DNA of 64,000 bases from Gracilibacillus sp. YIM 98692 (GCF_010993965.1 NZ_WIXM01000004.1:1-64000); one strand, 5' to 3'; shown: positions 26,033-34,278, counted from the stretch's first letter. A program made the numbers and translations. Notes: generated by a model not told the origin, from the letters alone.

Positions 26033-26872
26033 ATGACAAACTCACGTAATATGGTACAATCCTTTGTAGATGATTATTCGTTTCGATTACACCCCAAAAC
26101 CATCGCCCTTTATCAAAAAGCCGTGAAACAATTACTGACGTATTGTCATAAAGCATTTGATACGATTACAGCAAGGGACATTCGTCACTGGTTGGTTCAT
26201 TTAGAAACCAGAGGGTATCATCCATCGACAAGAAACACCCGACTGGCTGGGATCACCTTATTTTATCGTTACTGCCAAGAGGAAGGGGCACTTATGGAGA
26301 ATCCTACGAGATCGGTTCCCCCTTCCAAAGTGGATGAAAAATTACCGTATTATTTAACGACTAATCAATTAGAACAATTACGAAAGCTCGTGGAAAGGAA
26401 GGGGCAAGATCGAGTCATCATGGAGATGTTATATGCGACTGGGGTACGAGTGGGAGAATTGGCCGCTATGAAAAAAGAAGATGTGAATTGGTCTGAACGC
26501 TCGATTCATATCCCAAAAGGAAAACGTAAGAAGGCACGAATTGTTTTATTTACACGCCATTGCAAGGAGATCCTCGAAGCCTATTTAGCGGAACGAACGG
26601 ATGATCTTTCCGCTCTTTTTGTCAACCCGTATGGGACGAAACCCATCGCCATTCGTACCATCCAATCTCGATTTACATCGTACATGGAGCAACTGGATTT
26701 CTCCCTTACTCCGCACACCTTACGGCATACGTTTGCGGCCCATTTGGCACAAAAAGGAATGCCTTTGGAATGTATTCAGGTATTGTTGGGCCATGAGGAA
26801 CCCAAGCAAACGCAGTATTATGCACGGCTATATGACCATGCACGAAAACAGCTGTATGATGAGTGGATGTAA
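26033..26872 (+). CDS. Tyrosine recombinase, type B' (second pair)
   Basis: The product has 279 residues, from an ATG start behind GAAGGAGGAATATT. It is the counterpart of the gene at 24290: similar length, the same SKVDEKLPYYLTTNQ linker pattern and closing DHARKQLYDEWM (versus EHARKKLYDQYQ). Catalytic residues: Arg in ATGVRVGEL, Lys in PKGKRKKARIVLF, His/Arg in PHTLRHTFAAHLA, His in GHEEPKQTQYYAR and Tyr. The third-box His is in an unusual GHEEPKQT context. The gene ends the A-B-A'-B' array, and the dif-like inverted repeat follows 22 bases later. Confidence 0.88.
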   Translation: MTNSRNMVQSFVDDYSFRLHPKTIALYQKAVKQLLTYCHKAFDTITARDIRHWLVHLETRGYHPSTRNTRLAGITLFYRYCQEEGALMENPTRSVPPSKVDEKLPYYLTTNQLEQLRKLVERKGQDRVIMEMLYATGVRVGELAAMKKEDVNWSERSIHIPKGKRKKARIVLFTRHCKEILEAYLAERTDDLSALFVNPYGTKPIAIRTIQSRFTSYMEQLDFSLTPHTLRHTFAAHLAQKGMPLECIQVLLGHEEPKQTQYYARLYDHARKQLYDEWM

Positions 26873-26894
26873 CCCGTTCCTTTAAGGAATAGGG

Positions 26895-26926
26895 AGTTTA
26901 CGTTAAAATTGTATTTAACGCAAACT
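26895..26926. other. dif-like inverted repeat, candidate recombination site
   Basis: AGTTTACGTTAAA, centre ATTGTA, then TTTAACGCAAACT. The arms are 13 bases with one mismatch (A against G) and the centre is 6 bases, the geometry of XerC/XerD-type core sites. It lies between the four-recombinase array and the XerS-like gene. It could instead be an operator for the downstream gene. No second copy was spotted in the window. Confidence 0.5.
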
Positions 26927-26966
26927 TATTAGATTGATAATTTACTAGAATAAAAGGATGATTTTC

Positions 26967-28130
26967 ATGCCTAAACAATCACGAGAAAAAATTATATACG
27001 AAAAACGATTGGATTCCCTTCTCCCCCAGCTACCTGATTATGTGCAAGAATACATTGCAAACAAAAGACGAAAAACATACGCTGCAGCAACTTTACTTGG
27101 CTATACGCATGAATTCATTAAATTTTTTACTTGGCTTCAACAAGAAGGCGTTATAGACGTGGATACTATTCATCAGATCCCTTATACTACCCTGGAATCT
27201 TTACGAAAAGATACAGTGGAATATTATATCGAATTTCTACAAAACGAAGACATAAGGACGGAATCAGAACGTAAAAAGGATCCGGAAAATGCACAAATGA
27301 AAATACGTTCTAAATCTGCAGTAGATCGTAATATTAATGCTTTAAAATCCCTTTTTAAGTATCTCACACAGGAAACAGAGGATGAAGAAGGAGAATGTTA
27401 CTTTTACCGCAATGTATTTTCTAAGATCACCACAAATAAAGCTAAAGAAACTGCTAATCGGCGAGCAAAAAAAATCAATGCTAGTATTCTTAATGGAGAT
27501 GAAATTAGAGAGTTTATAGACTTTCTTAAACATGAATACCAGGAAACACTGGACGGTCGAAAAAAACAAGATTTTATTAAACGTAAAGAACGTGATGTGG
27601 CCATTATCAGTTTACTATTAGGTACAGGGATACGGGTTAGTGAAGTTGCCACTATTACTCTAGAGGATATCGATTTTAAAGAAATGCAAGTAGATATTAT
27701 TCGTAAAGGCGATAAAGATGATACCGTTGATATTCTGCCCTCTTCCCTAAAGGATTTGGAGGAATATCTACGAGTTAGAAAAGAGAAATTCCATGTACCA
27801 GATGGTGAACAATATGTGTTTGTTACTAAATACCAGGGAAAACACCGACCTATATCAGTACGAACCATTCAAAACATGGTGATTAAATATACAAAAGCAT
27901 TCAAATCACAGGGGATGTTTCAAACAGGGAAAGGTTTAAGTCCACATAAACTCCGTCATACGTTTGCTACAGATTGGATTAAAAATGGCGGAGAATTAGT
28001 GATGCTACGAGATCAATTGGGGCACAGTGATATCTCTACTACGTCTCTCTATACCAACCTTTCAACGGAACAAAGAAAAGAAATTATGAGTGAAATGGAT
28101 AAATCACGGCAAGACAAAAGGGAAAGTTAA
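26967..28130 (+). CDS. XerS-like tyrosine recombinase
   Basis: The product has 387 residues, starting at the ATG at 26967 behind AAAAGGATG. It is longer than the four upstream recombinases and of another subgroup. The N-terminal domain contains VQEYIANKRRKTYAAATLLG and a long EFLQNEDIRTESERKKDPEN insertion, as in the single-chain XerS group of Firmicutes and in plasmid resolvases. Catalytic residues are complete: Arg in GTGIRVSEV, Lys in IIRKGDKDD, His/Arg in SPHKLRHTFATDW, His in GHSDISTTSLYTN and Tyr. On a plasmid its likely job is dimer resolution at a dif-type site. Confidence 0.85.
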   Translation: MPKQSREKIIYEKRLDSLLPQLPDYVQEYIANKRRKTYAAATLLGYTHEFIKFFTWLQQEGVIDVDTIHQIPYTTLESLRKDTVEYYIEFLQNEDIRTESERKKDPENAQMKIRSKSAVDRNINALKSLFKYLTQETEDEEGECYFYRNVFSKITTNKAKETANRRAKKINASILNGDEIREFIDFLKHEYQETLDGRKKQDFIKRKERDVAIISLLLGTGIRVSEVATITLEDIDFKEMQVDIIRKGDKDDTVDILPSSLKDLEEYLRVRKEKFHVPDGEQYVFVTKYQGKHRPISVRTIQNMVIKYTKAFKSQGMFQTGKGLSPHKLRHTFATDWIKNGGELVMLRDQLGHSDISTTSLYTNLSTEQRKEIMSEMDKSRQDKRES

Positions 28131-28367
28131 TATTACTTTCCTCTTGTCTCTCTCCTTCACCACTTTCTCTACAACAAAAATCCAATTGGTGTATCCACAG
28201 CTTCCGAGGTATTTGGCATTTTGAAATGATATTATATTTTTTGCATACAAATAACCCCACGATATACAACTAATGAATAAAAATCTGTATATTATGAGGT
28301 TTTTTTTAATACTGTCTTTTTTAACATAAGACTTCCATTAGTTTTAATAATAACTTCAATACCTTAA
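28131..28367. other. Intergenic region after the XerS-like gene
   Basis: It contains a small near-palindrome GGAAAGTTAATATTACTTTCC (about 28121-28141, overlapping the stop). A looser hairpin with T-run follows (AACCCCACGATATA to TATATTATGAGGTT, about 28252-28308), which could terminate the converging units. Confidence 0.4.
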
Positions 28368-28718
28368 TTAATAATCTTTAAATGTCTTGACAAACGATAT
28401 TCCATTAGCTACAGAGAAAAAAATGAAAAACAGAAAAGCAAAAATCATAACTATGATAAGAAGATTAATAACAATTGGAGGTATTTTCCCCCTAAGTTTG
28501 TCAATTGAAAATAGACATACAAAGACCAAAACTGTTATTCCTAAAAATATAATCATTATAACCAAAAATGACATTGCTACTTGCATTAAATTAACACCAT
28601 TAAGAGCACTAAAAATAGCAAATAATGAAACTCCTGAAATTGTAAAAAGGTTGGATACCGTATCAAATTTTTTCAATGCTGAATTTTCCATAAATTCTTC
28701 TATAATTTTTTTTAACAT
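28368..28718 (-). CDS. Small integral membrane protein
   Basis: The product has 116 residues, from an ATG start behind AAGGGGGTAATATT. Three hydrophobic helices (about 24-42, 48-70 and 83-106) follow a charged amphipathic N-terminus (MLKKIIEEFMENSALKKFD). No family is recognised. The minus-strand reading is preferred over the overlapping plus-strand frame because of the ribosome binding site and the helix pattern. It lies in the leftward accessory block next to a HEPN protein. Confidence 0.65.
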   Translation of the reverse strand: MLKKIIEEFMENSALKKFDTVSNLFTISGVSLFAIFSALNGVNLMQVAMSFLVIMIIFLGITVLVFVCLFSIDKLRGKIPPIVINLLIIVMIFAFLFFIFFSVANGISFVKTFKDY

Positions 28719-28834
28719 AATATTACCCCCTTAAGTAAACTCTACTACGTTTTATAAGGGGGGGCTATTATAAGTACAACTTTTATTTTAATTATTGACT
28801 TCCGCTACCTAAATACCCTCTAATAATGATGATG

Positions 28835-29770
28835 TTAACATTTCTTTAAATCAGCCATTAGTTTTGGCTCCTTCAGTGATAGTTTTATAACAGATTTTAA
28901 AGTATTGTGAATAACTACCGAGACAAGCCTAGGATTTTTTAAGGTTTGTAATTTACCATTGAAATCCGTATTATTTCCATGAGCAATATCACTTCTATAT
29001 TGGTATAGTAATGAGATTACCTTTTCATATTTTACATCCCCAAAGAATTCAGAAAAATTAACCTGCTCTTCAAAAAGATTATTATTTAATAAATTTAACT
29101 TGTTTTTTATTTGATGTGTAATTGACACTTTTTCGCTCCTATGGGTCAACAAAGTTTCCAAAATAGTAAACATACCTAAAGTATAAAAAGGTGACCGACT
29201 TGGGATTTCCCTTAAATGTCTGTAATCATCAACAGCCTTTTTAATTTCTCCATACTTTTCTCCATCAAGATTCTCCAATAAATAGTAAATCTCTTGAATT
29301 TCACTTATGTCTTGAGTACTCAAATTTTTCTCCTTATGCACACCAGTGTTTTCTGAAAGAAAATTTTGGTATGCAAACTGTTGAAATGTTCTTCCCACAA
29401 TTGGCAAGTTCTCAAACAAAACATATAAATCACATTTTGCAATTAGTAATGCCATCTGAATGCTAAATTTAGCCTGTGACTCATCATGCTCGATCACAAA
29501 GTATTTCCAGTCATCATAATTGTCAGAAGGAGTATAATCGACATGGCCATCTATCAATCTAGCTATAGATTCAAATTTCGTCTTATAATAAGTTTCATGA
29601 CCCGAATCCTTTACGAATCTCCTTATAATTTCTATTTGATCAATACTTGGTTTTTTAAAAAAATAACCTGGTACAATTTCCACTTCAGTAATTCCTTCTG
29701 GTAAATTAATAATATCTCCTAAAAATATAAATCCTTTTGGTTTTTTATCTATGTTTTCTACGTAATTCAT
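28835..29770 (-). CDS. HEPN-domain protein (ApeA-type C-terminus)
   Basis: The product has 311 residues, from an ATG start with AGGAGG about 11 bases upstream. The C-terminal part contains a helical segment with LLYQYRSDIAHGNN, the R-x4-H motif of HEPN nucleases such as the ApeA-like group. It is preceded by YTLGMFTILETLLTHRSEKV, the other conserved helix of this domain. The N-terminal half is unassigned. HEPN proteins of this type are often RNases in phage defence or toxin-antitoxin systems. No classical antitoxin is adjacent, so defence is inference. It stands as a single gene. Confidence 0.7.
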   Translation of the reverse strand: MNYVENIDKKPKGFIFLGDIINLPEGITEVEIVPGYFFKKPSIDQIEIIRRFVKDSGHETYYKTKFESIARLIDGHVDYTPSDNYDDWKYFVIEHDESQAKFSIQMALLIAKCDLYVLFENLPIVGRTFQQFAYQNFLSENTGVHKEKNLSTQDISEIQEIYYLLENLDGEKYGEIKKAVDDYRHLREIPSRSPFYTLGMFTILETLLTHRSEKVSITHQIKNKLNLLNNNLFEEQVNFSEFFGDVKYEKVISLLYQYRSDIAHGNNTDFNGKLQTLKNPRLVSVVIHNTLKSVIKLSLKEPKLMADLKKC

Positions 29771-29912
29771 AGTATATTTTCCTCCTGTTTATTAAGTTTA
29801 TAACATAACTAACAACAAAAGAAATTGCAATTGTTTTAGTATATCTTAAATGCCATATACAGCTGCCGAAAAACGTGAATGGAATTATGGTGGAAGAGAA
29901 AGTTGGTACTAA

Positions 29913-30299
29913 TCAACCAATTTTCTTTTGTTGGATTGATTTTTTGTACTTTTGAACTTTAGCAGCAGGGATCAATTTATGCTTTTGGTTGATCCATACA
30001 AGCTCATAAGTTGATGGATCAATAAAATAATGCGGATGAGTCCGTTCATATTCCCATAAATCCTTAGCAAGCTGTTCCTGGCCACCATCTTTGTTATCTA
30101 TTTGATAGGTTTTAAACAGGAAAGCATTGCCTTCCTGATCCATCTTGTAAATAGAATATTTACGTAACCCCTGATCACTCTTCCTTGTTTGGTTCACTAT
30201 TAGTAAACTACCAATTTGAATATAATCGCCCTTCATGATAGTTTTCTCTCTCATCACTTTTGCTAACCACCAAATATTTTCTTTCGTTGCTTTAACCAA
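29913..30299 (-). CDS. Conserved element protein, unknown
   Basis: The product has 128 residues, from a TTG start behind AAAGGAGAGAGG. It is mixed charge with no membrane helix. Segments MKGDYIQIGSLLIVNQTRK and TYELVWINQKHKLIPAAKVQ suggest a small beta-rich fold. I do not recognise the family. The gene is preceded by a leader terminator (30366-30425), the arrangement shared by most leftward operons in this region. Confidence 0.65.
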   Translation of the reverse strand: MVKATKENIWWLAKVMREKTIMKGDYIQIGSLLIVNQTRKSDQGLRKYSIYKMDQEGNAFLFKTYQIDNKDGGQEQLAKDLWEYERTHPHYFIDPSTYELVWINQKHKLIPAAKVQKYKKSIQQKKIG

Positions 30300-30365
30300 C
30301 GTCCCTCTCTCCTTTTGGTATTTTTTCTAAGTAGCATAAATAATGTTTATTTAATAAACAGAATC

Positions 30366-30425
30366 AAAAAAACGCCCCGAGAATAAAATTAGATGACTCT
30401 AATTCATTCTACAGGACGTTTGTTT
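30366..30425 (-). terminator. Leader terminator upstream of the gene at 30299
   Basis: Reading leftwards: AAACGTCCTGTAGAATGAAT, then ATTCTCGGGGCGTTTTTTTG. It sits before, not after, the gene and could act as an attenuator. Confidence 0.6.
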
Positions 30426-30544
30426 CATGCAATATGCGACTCCTTTTATCTATTTTATTACTTTATTCATAAGTTTGATACCTCTATTATATAGTAAAGA
30501 CCCTTTTAATTGTAGTAATATCTTATAACAACTAAACATACAAT

Positions 30545-30712
30545 CTACGAGATTTTTTGAAAATCTTTTATTAAAATGTCTAGCTGTTTACTATATGCAA
30601 TAGTCGTGTCAGCATTTAATCCATCTCGCATACCAATACGGATTAATTCATTGCGCATGTACTCAATGCGTTCTGATAAACGCTCTTGGTCTGTATATTT
30701 CTGTTCATCCAT
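30545..30712 (-). CDS. Spo0E-like aspartyl-phosphate phosphatase
   Basis: The product has 55 residues, from an ATG start behind TAGGAGGATATAAAG. It carries the Spo0E-family signature: LSERIEYMRNELIRIGMRDG, then LNADTTIAYSKQLDILIKDF, with the SxxLD core. Spo0E proteins dephosphorylate Spo0A~P and delay sporulation. A copy on a mobile element could bias the host away from sporulating. It is monocistronic or the first gene of a leftward unit. A second, broken Spo0E-like gene lies at 34794-34954. Confidence 0.85.
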   Translation of the reverse strand: MDEQKYTDQERLSERIEYMRNELIRIGMRDGLNADTTIAYSKQLDILIKDFQKIS

Positions 30713-30801
30713 CTTTATATCCTCCTATAAGCTATACCATAGCAAATTAAATTACGTGTGAAAATAGGAAAAAGTTAGCATTTATATTCCTCTACATTGC
30801 A

Positions 30802-31815
30802 TTAGCAGATAAACTGCAACTGACCTCTTTTACCAAAGACCATATCTTGTGATGGCTCTGCAAATTCTTCCTCTTGTAATGCTTTAAATATGGCTTCTAG
30901 TACATCTACCACAATACTATTACCCGCTAACCGATAGAGTGTCGCATTTCTTTTCCCCTTTTTGGACGGGAAAGCTTGTAATGCTGCTTCAAAATCTCCA
31001 TCGCTAAATCCCATTAATCGCCAACATTCTCTTTCTGTTAAATAACGGTATTGCGGTGCATCCTTTTTACGAATAATTCCTGCATTTGGACAACGATCTT
31101 GCCTTTCTGTTATGGTCCAGCAGCTATCATCAATAACATCTAACCGTCTTTTATAAGTATCTGTTTCCTTAACGGGATTAAATTCCTCAATTTTATTCAA
31201 CATTGATGGTACTGTAATCATATATTGAGAAGCGGTCACATCACTCTCTAAAAACTCACGAATATGACGCATCGGCTTTTTAACTAACTTAGTAAAGTCG
31301 AAAGCTTTATCCCCTAAAATACTGACCGTAAACACTCTTTCACGCTTTTGTGGAATTCCAAAATCTGTTGCTTTTAACACGTCAAAAGAATTTGTATAAC
31401 CTAAGTCATTCATACGTGTTAAATACTTGTTGAAATTATGGATCATATCTTTATCCAAAACACCTGTGACGTTTTCCCATATCACGTACTTTGGTTTCCA
31501 TTTCCCCATGTTTTCAATAATTCGTAGGGTTTCCCACATCAATGAGCTTCGGGTTTTATCTTCATCATTGCCACCTAATCTTTTCCCCGACCGACTGAAA
31601 TCCTGACAAGGCGAACCATGTACCAAAATGTCTGGTTGTAAGGTATAACCTACAACGGTTTGCTGTTTATAGCGATTGTCATATAAAGCGTTATACGCTC
31701 TTACCGCTTGTTCATTAATCTCTACATAATCAATGGCTTTGTGATCGATCCCTAGATTCACTAATGCTTTCCTCGGGGCACCAATGCCACCAAATAATTC
31801 TAATGTTTTAATCAT
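30802..31815 (-). CDS. C5-cytosine DNA methyltransferase, orphan
   Basis: The product has 337 residues from the ATG at 31815, which has AAAGGAGAGGATACC just upstream. The open frame extends 8 codons further. Motif I is LELFGGIGAPRKAL. Motif IV with the catalytic cysteine is VHGSPCQDFS. Motif VI is IWENVTGV and motif VIII is GIPQKRERVFTVS. Motif X is LYRLAGNSIVVDVLEAIFKA. The short target-recognition region resembles phage-type DCM proteins. No restriction endonuclease is adjacent, so the likely role is anti-restriction during transfer. It has its own leader terminator at 31838-31882. Confidence 0.9.
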   Translation of the reverse strand: MIKTLELFGGIGAPRKALVNLGIDHKAIDYVEINEQAVRAYNALYDNRYKQQTVVGYTLQPDILVHGSPCQDFSRSGKRLGGNDEDKTRSSLMWETLRIIENMGKWKPKYVIWENVTGVLDKDMIHNFNKYLTRMNDLGYTNSFDVLKATDFGIPQKRERVFTVSILGDKAFDFTKLVKKPMRHIREFLESDVTASQYMITVPSMLNKIEEFNPVKETDTYKRRLDVIDDSCWTITERQDRCPNAGIIRKKDAPQYRYLTERECWRLMGFSDGDFEAALQAFPSKKGKRNATLYRLAGNSIVVDVLEAIFKALQEEEFAEPSQDMVFGKRGQLQFIC

Positions 31816-31837
31816 GGTATCCTCTCCTTTGATATAC

Positions 31838-31882
31838 AAAAAGAGAGAAGAAACAATAAAGTTTCTTCCCTCTCGCTTTTGT
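31838..31882 (-). terminator. Leader terminator upstream of the methyltransferase gene
   Basis: Reading leftwards: AGCGAGAGGGAAGAAACTTT, loop, AAAG-like return GTTTCTTCTCTCTTTTTG. It sits 25 bases before the start codon. Confidence 0.65.
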
Positions 31883-31993
31883 TGAGTTTATATTATCCTC
31901 TCGAGTTTACTTATATAATTTTTCGTCCTACAAAAGGATACTTTGTCCTCACCACATCTTCTTCATGAAAATGATTTATATTTAATATTTTAT

Positions 31994-32320
31994 TTACACG
32001 TCAAAATGGAGTCGACGACGAACGACATATCGACCTTGGCATAGTAGCTTGATGATCGCCGGATCACCAAACGCTTGTCCAGTGCAGTCAAACATCGAAG
32101 GTACATTTTCTATCCCGTCTAATGATGCATGGATAAGGATTTCTCGTACTTCTTTTTCATCCATTGCTTTCAACAACCAAAAATCATCTTGATGGTCTAT
32201 GTCTCCATCTACATGGTGTAATAAAATGCGATTATCCTTCTCATGTCTCTTCTTATTCTCTGTTATTCGTCGATAAGTCCTTTTAATGCTTCTTTTTTGT
32301 CTTTTAGTAAATATTTGCAT
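31994..32320 (-). CDS. Element protein, unknown
   Basis: The product has 108 residues, starting at MQIFTKRQKRSIKRTYRRIT because TAGGAGAGAAGAAG lies directly upstream. The longer frame has no such signal. It is very basic at the N-terminus and mixed later, with a CTGQAFGDPAIIKLLCQGRY segment. No known family is recognised. It is the last gene of a leftward run of small genes (33040, 32846, 32672, 32320) led by structured leader copy 1. Confidence 0.6.
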   Translation of the reverse strand: MQIFTKRQKRSIKRTYRRITENKKRHEKDNRILLHHVDGDIDHQDDFWLLKAMDEKEVREILIHASLDGIENVPSMFDCTGQAFGDPAIIKLLCQGRYVVRRRLHFDV

Positions 32321-32399
32321 CTTCTTCTCTCCTAGTATATGGTATTGTATGGTATTGCTCCATTTTTGTTTATTCCATACCTTTAAATGCACTTCATCT

Positions 32400-32672
32400 T
32401 TAAAATAAAGACAATTGATCGAAGTCGGTTAAAGTAATTTGATCATCCTCTTGATTTTTGCCTTTTCCAGCTTCTTTATTCTTCACCAATAATGGTTTCT
32501 CTTTACTTTTTTGATTCTGATAAGCTTGACAATTCTTCATTGTTTCGGGATCAGATTGAGCATACACACATTTATGTGCTTTTCTTCCCATATCACAAAT
32601 AGAGAAATTACCACAACACCCAAACGGTTTTTTAAACCCCATTTTTGTAAACCCTACACGCTGCTTGGTCAT
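32400..32672 (-). CDS. Cysteine-rich small protein, probable metal binder
   Basis: The product has 90 residues, from an ATG start behind AACGGAGGAACAAAG. Cysteine pattern: FGCCGNFSICDMGRKAHKCV, then MKNCQAYQ, giving five cysteines within about 35 residues, consistent with zinc or Fe-S coordination. The C-terminus is hydrophilic, ending LTDFDQLSLF. No family is recognised, but the arrangement recurs in element-borne small proteins. It is part of the same leftward run as its neighbours. Confidence 0.65.
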   Translation of the reverse strand: MTKQRVGFTKMGFKKPFGCCGNFSICDMGRKAHKCVYAQSDPETMKNCQAYQNQKSKEKPLLVKNKEAGKGKNQEDDQITLTDFDQLSLF

Positions 32673-32695
32673 CTTTGTTCCTCCGTTTAACTTTT

Positions 32696-32846
32696 TTAGA
32701 TCAGCTCTTCCCTCAAAGTAGCATTGATATCATCTATTGATCGACTAAAGATTGATCTTTTCATTAAAGTCCTCACTATCTACGCAGGTATCCTCTAACT
32801 TACATAGCAATTGGTATAAATCATGTAGCAATTTTTCCTCATTCAT
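32696..32846 (-). pseudogene. Small gene with one frameshift, unknown
   Basis: From the ATG at 32846 (AAGGAGACG upstream) the frame gives 33 residues (LLHDLYQLLCKLEDTCVD...) and stops at 32745. Adding one A in the GAAAAG run continues as KRSIFSRSIDDINATLREEL to TAA at 32696-32698, a natural-looking 49-residue protein. It may be a frameshifted gene, a sequencing error, or a genuinely shorter 33-residue product. Confidence 0.4.
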
Positions 32847-32875
32847 TTACAACGTCTCCTTCATGTTTTGTGAAA

Positions 32876-33040
32876 TTACTCTGGGATTTTGATTGTTTTT
32901 TGGAAACCACACTCACAGGTGCGAGTAAATTGATCCTCCGTAATATTAATAGAACCTGTTCCATTACCCACGAACTGATTACCGCAATCCGGGCAATAAA
33001 GATATTGTTCCATTAATTGAAAAACCTTTTCGGCATACAT
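32876..33040 (-). CDS. Mini zinc-ribbon protein
   Basis: The product has 54 residues, starting at MYAEKVFQLMEQ behind AAAGGATGAGG. CPDCGNQF and CECGF give four cysteines in the C-x2-C...C-x-C layout of a small zinc ribbon. It is the first gene of a leftward run and lies immediately downstream of structured leader copy 1. The longer upstream frame runs through the leader hairpin and is rejected. Confidence 0.65.
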   Translation of the reverse strand: MYAEKVFQLMEQYLYCPDCGNQFVGNGTGSINITEDQFTRTCECGFQKTIKIPE

Positions 33041-33076
33041 GTACCTCATCCTTTCCTGAAATTTTTTGAACAAAAC

Positions 33077-33184
33077 AAAAAAAGCGACCTTTGGAAAGGA
33101 CCTATTGTCACTCATAAAAGAGTGCATAAATCCGACCAAAAGTCGCTTGCGTTTTGTGAAATCCCGCTAACCTAAAAAGGTTGC
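33077..33184 (-). promoter_or_regulatory. Structured leader element, copy 1
   Basis: Reading leftwards: box GCAACCTTTTTAGGTTAGCG + GG (33184-33163), about 15 bases, then a long bulged hairpin. AAGCGACTTTTGGTCGGA pairs with GGTCCTTTCCAAAGGTCGCT and is followed by TTTTTTTG. A nested CACTCTTTTATGAGTG hairpin forms the tip. The whole is a terminator in front of the gene at 33040. The same box and layout recur at 34614-34727 and 62782-62891. Confidence 0.7.
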
Positions 33185-33285
33185 TTAAATAAAATCTAAA
33201 AGATTACATTTTTATTATACATGTTTAGCGATGAAAATAAAAGACGAATACAGTTATTGCACTATATTCGTCACATCCTTCCACT

Positions 33286-34155
33286 CTATTTTGTTTTGCA
33301 ACTACGCCTTATTACCCTCTTATTCCGACGCCCATTACGTAATTTAATGTTTCGTTGTATATCTATATTAGTGATTTCCATATCTGGTGTCGGCTGTTGC
33401 TTCAGCTTTTCCTCTATATTATTAAGTTGCTTTTGCAACTCAAAAGTACCATTCTTTTGATCCTGTCGTTCTTCCATTGAAATATCTAAAGCTATTTCAT
33501 TTAATATTCTAATTACATGTAGGTATTTTTTTCGTTTATAAAAATTAGGGAAAAACCACTCATTTAAAATAGAATGTAAGAACAGGTTCCCAATTAATAT
33601 AATAGAAATGACAATCCATATCATTACTAGGTAATAACCTACGGTGAATGATAATGAATCATTATTAATAAACATAACCGAATCATAAATTTTATTTATG
33701 GAATACATGAACAAAGAAATCATCATAGCGTTAATTACAGTTCCTAATAAGGTAGAGTAGAATGGTTTTACTAAGTTATTCGCTTCATCTTTTAATTCTG
33801 AAATAAGGATACAATATTGATTTGATTGATTAATTTTTTTATTAGTTAACCAATATCGAATATCAAACTGTAAACTTATCGCTTTATTAGGACTTACATG
33901 GAATTGATACTTACGAATTCTATCCCACCCTGTAATGAGAAAAAATGCGCTAACACAAAATAAAATAATGATGATTTGAAATTCCATGGACATGGTAACC
34001 ACGTTATTGTTAATAGATCGCAAAATAAGGAAAATTGCAACCCCCATTAAAAGAGGATAAAGAAATACAATGACCTTATCTTTTTTAGTATATGGCCCTT
34101 TATAATCGGATTTTGATAGAAATTCGTTCTTGAAACTTTCTACTAAATTCATCAT
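33286..34155 (-). CDS. Four-helix membrane protein with coiled-coil tail
   Basis: The product has 289 residues, from an ATG at 34155 behind AGAGAGGGGATAT. Two membrane helices (about 30-48 and 54-73) are followed by a soluble loop (about 74-130). Two more helices (about 135-155 and 172-198) follow, then a cytoplasmic helical tail (MEERQDQKNGTFELQKQLNN, IEEKLKQQ) and a basic end (RNGRRNKRVIRRS). The family is unknown. The position in the transfer region suggests a mating-channel accessory or an exclusion-type protein, but nothing in the sequence proves it. Confidence 0.65.
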   Translation of the reverse strand: MMNLVESFKNEFLSKSDYKGPYTKKDKVIVFLYPLLMGVAIFLILRSINNNVVTMSMEFQIIIILFCVSAFFLITGWDRIRKYQFHVSPNKAISLQFDIRYWLTNKKINQSNQYCILISELKDEANNLVKPFYSTLLGTVINAMMISLFMYSINKIYDSVMFINNDSLSFTVGYYLVMIWIVISIILIGNLFLHSILNEWFFPNFYKRKKYLHVIRILNEIALDISMEERQDQKNGTFELQKQLNNIEEKLKQQPTPDMEITNIDIQRNIKLRNGRRNKRVIRRSCKTK

Positions 34156-34278
34156 ATATCCCCTCTCTCTTATTTTATAAACAAAAAGGAGATACCTAGT
34201 ATGTGGCATCTCACTTTTGCCTTGTATTAAGACCTATATCAAACTTAAAACATGTGATACATTCATTATTTATTCTTC

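Noticed and set aside
26601-26885. 94-codon plus-strand frame inside the last recombinase of the array
   Set aside because: It lies wholly within the B' recombinase gene in another frame.
28387-28734. 115-codon plus-strand frame opposite the membrane protein gene at 28368
   Set aside because: The minus-strand gene has a strong ribosome binding site and a membrane-protein pattern; the plus strand has neither.
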